A stretch of DNA of 7,414 bases, from positions 1 through 7,414 of the forward strand of contig JBKPCR010000509.1 of assembly GCA_046727435.1 (NCBI GenBank), given 5' to 3'. Of this stretch, positions 1 through 5,995 are shown in pieces (within the stretch, counting starts at the first letter, position 1; each line of letters begins with the position of its first letter). Below the pieces are notes generated by a model, which did not search any database, was not told where the DNA came from, and saw only the letters and a program-made list of their open reading frames with translations. The position numbers and the translations under genes are program-made. This DNA is from CAVPRW01 sp046727435 [NCBI: bacterium] (GTDB lineage Bacteria > Tectomicrobia > Entotheonellia > J063).

Positions 1-1
1 C

Positions 2-1552
2 CCGGATGGGAAGGTGCTGGCGACGGCGAGTGCTGACAAGACGGTCCGCCTGTGGGCGCTCGACAATCCCGAGGCGGAGCCGCGCATCCTGCGGGGTCAC
101 AAAGACTCGGTCCTGGGCGTGGCCTTCAGCCCTGATGGACAGGTGTTAGCAACAGCGAGCGCCGACGACACGGTAGGCCTGTGGGCACTCGACAATCCCA
201 AGGCGGAGCCGCGCATCCTGCAGGGCCACACAGACTCGGTCCTGGGCGTGGCCTTTAGCCCCAATGGGAAGGTGCTGGCAACGGCGAGTGCTGACAAGAC
301 GGTGCGCCTATGGTCCATGGTAATCAAAGATTTGATTCGGATAGGCTGTCGATTGTCTGACGGTAACTTGCGTCACGACGATTGGAAGCTACACTTCGGC
401 GACATACCTTACAGAAGGACATGCCCTGAGCGTCCGATACATCCAAGTGCTCTAAAATGGTTTCGGGAACAGATAAAAACTGGTGACTTTGAAATTGGGG
501 TTGGGAAACTCACTACAGCTCTAAAAGGAGATAGTGTTTCGGACGACGCCCTACGAAAAGTGGCACAGCGCCTGGCGGCTCCAGGGCTGGTCGACAAAGG
601 CCAGGAATTAGCCCGAGCCGGTGAGGTCGACAAGGCGGTAGGTGCATTCAGACAAGCCCTTGAGTATGACCCGACCCTGAAGCTTGATCCGGAAACAGAA
701 GCACGGCGCCTGGCGGCCCAAACGCTGGTCGACAAAGGCCGGAAGTTTGCCCAAAGGGATGAGGTCGACAAGGCGGTAGGTGCATTCAGACAAGCCCTTG
801 AGTATGACCCGACCCTGAAGCTTGATCTGGAGACAGAAGCACGGCGCCTGGCGGCCCAAGCGCTGGTGGCCAAAGGTCAAGAGTTAGCGCAAAGGGGTGA
901 GGTCGACAAGGCAGCCAGTGCTTTTAAAAAAGCCGTTGAGTATGACCCAACCCTAAAGCTTGATCCGGAGACAGAAGCACGACGCCTGGCGGCTCAAAGG
1001 TTAGTAGCCAAAGGTCGGGAGTTGGCCCGAGTCGGTGAGGTCGATAAGGCAGCCGGTACTTTTAGACAAGCCGTTGAGTATGACCCAACCCTAAAGCTTG
1101 ATCCGGAGACAGAAGCGCGGCGATGGGCGGCCCAAGAGCTGGTCGACAAAGGCCGGGAGTTGGCCAGGCAAGGTGACATCAGACAGGCGATAGCCAAATT
1201 TTCGGCGGCGCAGGAAAACGATCCAAACCTGGAGATAGACGCACATTCCTGGAACTATCTTTGCTGGTTTGGAAGTCTCGGAGGCTTTGCCACTGACGTG
1301 CTAACGGCCTGTGAGCGGGCAGTTGCCCTGGCTCCCGACGACGGTGGCAATCGCGATAGCCGTGGCTTGGCTCGCGCCCTGACCGGTGATTATCCAGGCG
1401 CCGTCGAGGACTTTCGCCGATATCTCGACTGGGGTCCGAACAATGGCCAACCCGAAGAACGGATTCGCCAACGTCAAGACTGGATCCGAACCTTGCAAGC
1501 AAATCAGAATCCATTCAACGCCGAGGATCTAAAACCGCTGTGGGAGCAATAG
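2..1552 (+). CDS. WD40-TPR repeat protein, C-terminal part (5' truncated by window edge)
   Basis: The frame is open from base 2, where it reads PDGK, a WD40 strand, so the GTG at 14 is an internal Val and the true start lies upstream. Numbering from that Val: residues 1-100 are WD40 blades of 43 residues, with GH (29-30, 71-72) and VRLW-type ends. Residues 101-145 form a linker with GCRLSDGNLRHDDW and IPYRRTCP, which I recognise as the extension that follows the propeller in many STAND-type NTPase/WD40 proteins. From residue 192 come five tandem 46-residue TPR-like units. Residues about 420-490 hold a further TPR region (CERAVALAPDDGGNRDSRG). The stop is TAG. WD40 and TPR arrays are protein-binding scaffolds, so a cytoplasmic sensor or scaffold role is likely. 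An N-terminal NTPase or effector domain is inferred from family architecture, not seen. Repeat content is certain; the family assignment is moderately so. Confidence 0.88.
   Translation, partial: PDGKVLATASADKTVRLWALDNPEAEPRILRGHKDSVLGVAFSPDGQVLATASADDTVGLWALDNPKAEPRILQGHTDSVLGVAFSPNGKVLATASADKTVRLWSMVIKDLIRIGCRLSDGNLRHDDWKLHFGDIPYRRTCPERPIHPSALKWFREQIKTGDFEIGVGKLTTALKGDSVSDDALRKVAQRLAAPGLVDKGQELARAGEVDKAVGAFRQALEYDPTLKLDPETEARRLAAQTLVDKGRKFAQRDEVDKAVGAFRQALEYDPTLKLDLETEARRLAAQALVAKGQELAQRGEVDKAASAFKKAVEYDPTLKLDPETEARRLAAQRLVAKGRELARVGEVDKAAGTFRQAVEYDPTLKLDPETEARRWAAQELVDKGRELARQGDIRQAIAKFSAAQENDPNLEIDAHSWNYLCWFGSLGGFATDVLTACERAVALAPDDGGNRDSRGLARALTGDYPGAVEDFRRYLDWGPNNGQPEERIRQRQDWIRTLQANQNPFNAEDLKPLWEQ
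14..316 (+). repeat. Tandem 129-bp WD40-coding repeats
   Basis: Units begin at 14, 143 and 272 (each at the codon for V of VLATASAD), an exact 129-bp period. Units 1 and 2 are nearly identical at protein level, and the third is only the first strand of the next blade (VLATASADKTVRLW), after which the repeat breaks off into the linker. More blades are expected upstream because a propeller needs about seven. The near identity suggests recent duplication or gene conversion between blades. Confidence 0.85.
587..1276 (+). repeat. Tandem 138-bp TPR-like repeats (five units)
   Basis: Units start at 587, 725, 863, 1001 and 1139, an exact 138-bp (46-codon) period. The consensus protein begins LV(D/A)KG(R/Q)ELA and contains GEVDKA, EYDPTLKLD and ETEARR. 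An AAGCTT occurs at the same place in units 1-4. Units 1 and 2 share a long identical block around 'gacaaggcggtaggtgca', while units 3 and 4 share different synonymous choices (for example 'acccaaccctaaagctt'), so the copies fall into two pairs. Unit 5 is diverged after its first 12 residues. Two TPR-type helices per unit are likely, with a longer spacer than the canonical 34-residue TPR. Confidence 0.9.
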
Positions 1553-1590
1553 AACATTGGAAACTCAGCACCCCGTCGGAGGCAGGCCTC

Positions 1591-2844
1591 TCAGCGCAAG
1601 GCGTAGACGACCCCGTCCATCGCTGCCACATACACTCGCCCGTTACCGACGGCGGGGGTAGCATGGATGGAACCACCCGCCGTAAACTGCCAGTGCAGCG
1701 TCCCACGGCGTGCATCCAGGGCGGTCAGCGTTTGGTCGTCCGAGGCCACATAGAGCACGTCACCGGCCACTACCGGTGAGGCAGAGATCGCCTTACGCGC
1801 CGCAAAAGACCAGCGCGGCGTCCCCGTGTGCAGCTCAAGCGCTGTAAGCGTGCCGCGCTCCGAGGCCACATAGACGAGGTCATGGGCTACAGCTGCCGAG
1901 GCCACTATGGGGCCGTTGGCACGATACTGCCACCGGGAGCCTGGCAGAGGTGGTGGTGGACCGGTAATGCCCCAGATGAAGAGCGTCGTGTGCACCCAGC
2001 GCCAGTCATATGTCCATCGCCCGCCCAGCGTGTGGGCATCGAGCGCCCGAAACCAGCGATCCTCACCGCCAAAGAACACCAATCCCTCGGCAACAGCTGG
2101 GGTAGCCCGGATCGCCCGTGGTGTGCGGTAGTGCCAGCGCGTGACGCCACTGCGGCGATCGATAAAGTACAAGGCACCATCGTTCGAACCCACATAGATG
2201 AGATCATCCAGCAGCGCTGGAGAAGAATGAATCCATCCCTCCGTAGGAGCGCGCCACCGCTCCATGCCACTGACGGCATCGAGAGCATACACATAGCCAT
2301 CTGCGGAGCCGATGTAGAGGATACCCTGATGCACCAGCGGCGAGGCATAGATTGGATTGCCCGTCTCAACGCTCCAACGGATGGCTCCATCGACGACTTG
2401 AATGGCCAGCAGCCGGCCATCACGCAGGCCAATATAGAGCAATTCTCCCGCCAGGGCAGGTGACGAGTCTAGCGGCCCCAACTCCGGGAGTTGCCAGATG
2501 ACCTCTCCATTGCTGCGGTGTAGACGGTACAGCCGTCCCTTTATATCGCCAACATACAGGCTATCGCCCGCAGCGATGGGCGAAGAGTTGAAGCCCGCCC
2601 CGTTGACGAACTGCCACTGTACCTGCCCGCTTGGTGCTGGGCCAGGCTGTGCTTGCTCACCAGTACGTTGAGCATTGCCACGCCACATGGTCCAGTCGCC
2701 ATTATGCCCTTCCGATGACAGCGATGGTTGCAGTGGCAATGGATGCCAGTGTCCACGCCACAGTGTAACGTAATCCCGGAAACTCCAGGCGACGAGCAGC
2801 AAAAGCACGCCAAGTCCCAGAAAGCACCAGGTGGTCCGGGTCAT
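1591..2844 (-). CDS. Membrane-anchored PQQ-like (BamB-type) beta-propeller protein
   Basis: From the ATG at 2844 this is 417 aa. A TTG at 2871 would add nine residues but has no clear ribosome site, whereas GGGAG lies 13 nt before the ATG. Residues about 7-22 are hydrophobic (LGLGVLLLLVAW), a signal anchor that puts the rest outside the cytoplasmic membrane. WRGNAQRTG (54-62) is the usual entry motif of PQQ-repeat proteins. Seven full repeats of the form (S/A)SP-x-L(Y/I)VG-DG-LYALD-G-W follow, and the last partial repeat (GRVYVAAMDGVVYALR) with the early VQWQF strand closes an eighth blade. After blade five there is an insert (about residues 280-305) with GPPPPLPG. The stop is TGA, convergent with the WD40/TPR gene 38 bp away. 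No enzyme domain or cytochrome CXXCH motif is visible, so a scaffold or BamB-like role is more likely than a quinoprotein dehydrogenase. BamB identity itself is not shown. Confidence 0.88.
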   Translation of the reverse strand: MTRTTWCFLGLGVLLLLVAWSFRDYVTLWRGHWHPLPLQPSLSSEGHNGDWTMWRGNAQRTGEQAQPGPAPSGQVQWQFVNGAGFNSSPIAAGDSLYVGDIKGRLYRLHRSNGEVIWQLPELGPLDSSPALAGELLYIGLRDGRLLAIQVVDGAIRWSVETGNPIYASPLVHQGILYIGSADGYVYALDAVSGMERWRAPTEGWIHSSPALLDDLIYVGSNDGALYFIDRRSGVTRWHYRTPRAIRATPAVAEGLVFFGGEDRWFRALDAHTLGGRWTYDWRWVHTTLFIWGITGPPPPLPGSRWQYRANGPIVASAAVAHDLVYVASERGTLTALELHTGTPRWSFAARKAISASPVVAGDVLYVASDDQTLTALDARRGTLHWQFTAGGSIHATPAVGNGRVYVAAMDGVVYALR

Positions 2845-2871
2845 CGATGAGAGGTTTCTCCCTCGGCTCAA

Positions 2872-3043
2872 ACACCAGCTTGAGCGGCTTGCATGCCTCT
2901 CGGAACCTGGGCCGCCGCTATCCCTTCATCAGGTGTCAGGAGTTCTTTTGAGGTGATGGCACATGGCATCGACTGCCAGCATCACCGCATGCGGGGCCAT
3001 AGATGTCACGACTTGGTAGGTTAGCGGTTCTTGTGGTTACGTA
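2872..3043. other. Intergenic stretch with an imperfect hairpin; no gene seen
   Basis: This lies between the propeller gene start and the transposase stop. An imperfect hairpin is formed by GGTGATG (2952-2958) with CATCACC (2980-2986) and an inner TGGCA (2964-2968) with TGCCA (2974-2978). Neither strand has a T-run after it, so I do not call a terminator. The left end of the insertion sequence should fall here, and I see no convincing promoter for the propeller gene. Confidence 0.4.
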
Positions 3044-4498
3044 TTACACTGGCATCAAGACCTCCAAAATGTGCTCACAGCTTTGGCCTTGGGCGAGCAA
3101 CTGCTCGACGAGCTTCAGCAGACTCTGCAATGCCTCCCGAGCTATCGTACGAACCTTCTGTCCGATGGTTGTGGCTCCCTGTGCGAACGTAAACCTTTCC
3201 GTTGCCGACCCTGAAGCCGGTGCCTGCTGGAGCAGCGACTGCGCTACGCCACTCAACCGGAAGTGGCGCTTTACCGCTTCCTCCTTGCGCACCTGAGCCG
3301 TCTCCAAACCACACACCTGCTTGCCGAACTCATGAAAGATTTCTGAGGTCCACCGATAACTCCACGTCTCGATCACGCTGCCACTTTCCTAGTGCAGCGC
3401 ATCGGTCAGCAGACAGCGGGGTGCATCACAGAGCGCCTCGCTCGCATGCCCAATCACCAGGCGCTTGCGCCCATAGCGTTTGAGACGCACCACTTTCGTA
3501 AAGGCCCAAAACGCCTTCGTCTCCCCATTGCGACAGCGCACCCGCATGAGCCGAAAACTTTCGGGATGTGCGTACCGCAGCGCTGCTGCGACGGCATCCA
3601 CCCGTCGCCACTGGCCCTGCCACTGGATATGCCGGGAGCTTTCCAGCTCACTGACCCAGTGTTTGCCGGCGTGCTCGAGGCAGCGCGTCAACTCCAGGTT
3701 CAATACCCCGTTGTCAAAGGCATAGTGGGCTTGGGGAAAGTGGCCTTCCTGTTCAAGCTGTGTGACGATCTCCCGCGCGATCTCTGTCCGCTTCTTATAC
3801 TCCAGACGGTGCATCCGCTAGTGCAACAGCTCCAACAGGCGCCCGCGCGCCGTCTCCAGCTGCGTGTAGCGTGCTTGCCCCGTCTCTTGCAAGTACGCCA
3901 TCTCTGCGTCGTGCCGATCAGGCTGCTGCACGACCACCTCGATACCATCGAGGCGCCCACGATTGGCCACCACCGCCGTGACTACCGTCTGATAAGAGGC
4001 CAGACGGGGCTCGACATGGTCCCACGCTTGGTGCACTGCCCACATCTTCCGCCCGCGCTCGTGATGGGCATACGTCCAGTCCAGGCTGATCACCTCCCGT
4101 CCGCGGCCACGATGGGCACCCGCCACCACCTCGCGGTGGCGTGGCATCAGGGCCTCAGCCTCCCAGCCGGCCTCAAACACCGCTTCATGCATGGCCCGAC
4201 GGCTGCGCGGTGGGTCTGGTTCCCACACCTGCACATGATAGATCCCTTGCAACGGTTTATTCGGACTCAGGATCAGGCCCGTCACATACCGACTGACATG
4301 GTCAACGCCATCAGCACGGCAAAACACGTCACGATAGGGAGCCAGACCGCAACGGATCGTCTCGGGTACACCAACAAGCGGCACCATGGGGGGCGTCCTG
4401 TCTCTGCGGAGAGCCTCCTGCGCGCCTCGGGCTCGTGCGCTTGGGGACTCGCATGGACGTGCCCCTCTCCTCCAAACGCTGCAGAATGGGTCTCCTGA
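2936..4498 (-). mobile_element. Degenerate insertion sequence, IS4/IS701-like; ends tentative
   Basis: The element is inferred from the transposase gene it contains. The only candidate terminal match is TCAGGAG at 2936-2942, inverted as CTCCTGA at 4492-4498; similarity beyond the seven bases is poor and no flanking target duplication is visible. The implied length of about 1.56 kb suits a one-gene IS4-superfamily element. A seven-base match between two windows this size is expected by chance, so the boundaries are a guess while the presence of an IS is well supported. Confidence 0.4.
3044..4387 (-). pseudogene. DDE transposase (IS4/IS701-type) interrupted by two in-frame TAG codons
   Basis: Three segments (4387-3818, 3817-3389 and 3388-3044) lie in one frame with no frameshift, separated only by TAG at 3820-3818 and 3391-3389; the final stop is TAA. 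Read through, the product is 447 aa, about full length for the family. The start is the ATG at 4387 with AGGA eight bases upstream; no other start codon lies in frame before the upstream stop near 4523. Catalytic residues by alignment from memory: Asp103 in VISLDWT, Asp225 in YAFDNGVL, and Glu349 in YRWTSEIFHEFGK, which fits R-x3-E-x6-K of the IS4 signature with Trp in place of Tyr. Each segment carries one of the three, so no single fragment could be active. The second TAG lies in ALH-stop-ESG, where Trp (TGG to TAG) is plausible. Most likely a decaying transposase; amber readthrough is the alternative. Confidence 0.87.
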
Positions 4499-4504
4499 AT
4501 ATTT

Positions 4505-4534
4505 TATACTACATAAAAGATTTCACGTAGTATA
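4505..4534. promoter_or_regulatory. Perfect 8-bp inverted repeat, likely RHH operator
   Basis: TATACTAC (4505-4512) and GTAGTATA (4527-4534) are exact reverse complements with a 14-bp AT-rich spacer. The right arm overlaps the -10 box of the regulator gene downstream. Centre-to-centre distance is 22 bp, about two helical turns, so two protein dimers could bind one face of the DNA. Ribbon-helix-helix proteins commonly bind such short paired sites and repress their own promoter; the link here is inferred from position. Confidence 0.6.
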
Positions 4535-4536
4535 AT
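4508..4536 (+). promoter_or_regulatory. Sigma-70-type promoter for the RHH gene
   Basis: A perfect TATAAT lies at 4531-4536. Seventeen bases upstream, ACTACA (4508-4513) matches only three of six of TTGACA, so the -35 is weak. Transcription from about 4543 would leave a leader of roughly 36 nt containing the strong ribosome site. The opposite strand has a near mirror image: TATAAA (complement of 4503-4508), which could fire toward the transposase. Confidence 0.55.
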
Positions 4537-4565
4537 GGATTTGCCGAGACCCAACACCCCTGCAC

Positions 4566-4570
4566 GGAGG
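4566..4570 (+). promoter_or_regulatory. Strong Shine-Dalgarno of the RHH gene
   Basis: GGAGG ends eight bases before the ATG at 4579, an optimal spacing. It fixes the start of this small gene and argues that the gene is really translated. Confidence 0.75.
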
Positions 4571-4578
4571 CACACACT

Positions 4579-4833
4579 ATGACACCTACTCCGCGACCCA
4601 CCAGGCACCCCCAGGCGGGGAGTGGGCAGCAGCCTAGGGCAGATCACACCCCGCAGAAAAAGGCCGGTCGCCCAAAAGGGGCCCCCTCGACCATCGTCAA
4701 CCTCCGCATCTCGGTCGACCTGTTGGCTCAGCTGGATCGCTATATCGACCGACTCGAGGTCCAGACTGGGCTCAAGGCGAATCGAGGCATGATTGCCCGT
4801 CGGGCGTTAGAGCTTTTTCTGGAGACCCACTGA
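4579..4833 (+). CDS. Ribbon-helix-helix (CopG/MetJ-Arc type) DNA-binding protein with basic AT-hook-like tail
   Basis: 84 aa, ATG start with GGAGG eight bases upstream, stop TGA. Residues 1-35 are a Pro/Gln/Lys-rich, probably disordered tail ending in KKAGRPKGAP, whose GRPKG resembles an AT-hook for the minor groove. Residues about 37-45 (STIVNLRIS) read as the RHH beta strand, 46-60 (VDLLAQLDRYIDRLE) as helix A and 67-83 (ANRGMIARRALELFLE) as helix B, giving a dimeric fold of usual length. Such proteins act as repressors or as antitoxins. No toxin gene follows within the 136 bp before the next gene, so an orphan autoregulator is more likely. The dyad at 4505-4534 just upstream is its probable operator. 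Fold confidence is good; the regulatory target is unknown. Confidence 0.82.
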   Translation: MTPTPRPTRHPQAGSGQQPRADHTPQKKAGRPKGAPSTIVNLRISVDLLAQLDRYIDRLEVQTGLKANRGMIARRALELFLETH

Positions 4834-4969
4834 ACTGACAGAAGCGCGTTGTTGCTCGAGGAGACGAAACGCTAGTCCCTCGGAACAGGCCTAGCCATTT
4901 GTCCCCTATCTTCCTTGCCCTTCTTCGTAGGCAATAACCCGCCAAGTCGTGAGATGTAGCTCAGGAGAG
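4834..4969. other. Intergenic region between RHH gene and permease stop; no gene seen
   Basis: The two flanking genes converge here. A short hairpin, TAGCTC (4957-4962) with GAGCTA (4967-4972), overlaps the permease stop codon, and a wider pair GGCAATA (4930-4936) with TATTGCC (4971-4977) encloses it. Neither is followed by a T-run on the minus strand, so no intrinsic terminator is called. There is no sign of an ATPase gene remnant. Confidence 0.45.
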
Positions 4970-5884
4970 CTATTGCCCACCTCGGAGCCGAGGGTCGAGC
5001 AGGTCCCGCAGGGCGTCGCCGAACATATTGAAGCCGAACACCGCGGCGCTCAGGGCCACCCCGGGCCAGATGGCTAGCCAAGGCGCCTGATACATGTAGC
5101 TCAGCCCCTGCAGGCTCAGCATGCCACCCCAGGTTGGATGCGGCGGTGGCACCCCAAACCCGAGGAAGCTCAGGGAGGCTTCGATGAGGATCAGATTGCC
5201 CAGACCAATCGTCGCCACTACGATGATGATCGCCGCCACATTAGGCAGCAAGTGCAGCAGCATGATCCGCAGATTACTGCTACCAAACGCCTGGGCCGCT
5301 TCGATATAGGCGTTTTCCTTCACCGACAGCGCGGCACCACGGATGATGCGAGAATTTTGAATACCAAAGCTTAACCCCAGCACGGCTGTGACATTGAAAA
5401 GCCCGGGACCCAACAGCGACATAATGGTGAGCAACAGGAGCAGACCCGGGAGGGATTCCCAAGCGTCAACAAAACGCTGCACGCAAAGGTCATAGCGGCC
5501 CCCAGAGAAGGCGGAGGTCACACCGATGAGCGTGGCCAGCAGTACCCCCAGGCCGGCAGCCCCCAGGGATACACTCAGTGACACGCGTGTGCCGTAGATA
5601 ATGCGACTGAGCAGATCCCGGCCCAGTTGGTCGGTTCCCAGCCAGTGCTCCATGCTCGATCCCCGAAAGCGATGGAGCAGGCTCGTCTGCGCATAGCCAT
5701 ACGGAGCCAGGATGTCCGCGAAGATGGCCACGCCGAGGAGAGCAATGACAATAAAGGCTCCGATCAAGCCCAGGGGCTTCTCGCGGACCATCCGTAGCCA
5801 AATCTCGAGAAATGGGGACCGCACGAGTTCTCCAGTCTTCTGGGGGCTGACCCCTACATCCTCCGCCGCGACCCCGTGCGCCAT
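4970..5884 (-). CDS. ABC transporter permease, DppC/OppC family
   Basis: From the ATG at 5884 this is 304 aa; GGAGGT lies four bases before it, and the TTG at 5899 (five residues longer) is less likely. It is one of two membrane subunits of a peptide/nickel-type (PepT family) importer. Order: an N-terminal OppC_N segment with the first membrane helix (residues about 38-58), the hallmark HWLGTDQLGRDLLSR (about 80-94), then four or five further hydrophobic spans. The cytoplasmic EAA loop is EAAQAFG (195-201) followed by LHLLPN, which docks on the ATPase. It ends in DALRDLLDPRLRG, as is usual for DppC proteins. Length is normal, with no frameshift. It is third in the minus-strand operon after the binding protein and DppB, about 110 bp after DppB, a wide gap for this operon type. 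Substrate cannot be read from the sequence: dipeptides, oligopeptides, nickel and some sugars use this family. The stop is TAG. Confidence 0.93.
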   Translation of the reverse strand: MAHGVAAEDVGVSPQKTGELVRSPFLEIWLRMVREKPLGLIGAFIVIALLGVAIFADILAPYGYAQTSLLHRFRGSSMEHWLGTDQLGRDLLSRIIYGTRVSLSVSLGAAGLGVLLATLIGVTSAFSGGRYDLCVQRFVDAWESLPGLLLLLTIMSLLGPGLFNVTAVLGLSFGIQNSRIIRGAALSVKENAYIEAAQAFGSSNLRIMLLHLLPNVAAIIIVVATIGLGNLILIEASLSFLGFGVPPPHPTWGGMLSLQGLSYMYQAPWLAIWPGVALSAAVFGFNMFGDALRDLLDPRLRGGQ

Positions 5885-5995
5885 CTCCACCTCCCTCAAT
5901 GTCTGGCTCCCACTCTCCCCCTCACCTTCTTGTCGAGGGAAAGGGACCGTCTAGCTGTTTATCCCGGCCCGTATGACCCATGGGCGTGAAAGATA
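5885..5995 (-). repeat. Intergenic spacer with a CCCTC/GAGGG inverted repeat
   Basis: Between the two permease genes lies a C-rich stretch with CCCTC at 5919-5923 and GAGGG at 5935-5939, separated by 11 nt and flanked by further CTCCC- and AAGGG-type runs. It resembles, from memory, the dispersed CCCTC...GAGGG palindromic elements found between genes in several environmental bacterial genomes. No gene is seen. The tail of this spacer also carries the Shine-Dalgarno of the DppC gene. Confidence 0.35.

Noticed and set aside
409-873. Minus-strand frame of 154 codons opposite the TPR array
   Set aside because: Its repeats are only the reverse reading of the 138-bp TPR units, and there is no independent domain.
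587-1276. The 138-bp repeats as a CRISPR or satellite array
   Set aside because: They are in frame, encode a coherent 46-residue TPR-like unit and have no unique spacers.
1828-2463. 211-codon open frame on the plus strand
   Set aside because: It lies wholly inside the PQQ-type propeller gene on the other strand, has no recognisable domain, and the minus-strand frame shows clear blade repeats.
3389-3820. Genome-wide reassignment of TAG as a sense codon
   Set aside because: Three other genes in the window end naturally at TAG at the expected C-terminus, so TAG acts as stop here.
3392-4498. 368-codon open frame on the plus strand, opposite the transposase
   Set aside because: It is the antisense of the transposase gene. 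Its translation is rich in His/Pro/Arg without motifs, while the minus strand shows DDE-type motifs. Its openness reflects GC-rich codon bias.
4579-4833. RHH protein as the antitoxin of a toxin-antitoxin pair
   Set aside because: No small toxin-like gene is adjacent on the same strand. The next genes are a transporter on the opposite strand and a transposase.
4957-4972. Hairpin at the DppC stop as an intrinsic terminator
   Set aside because: The stem is only six base pairs and is not followed by a T-run on the minus strand.
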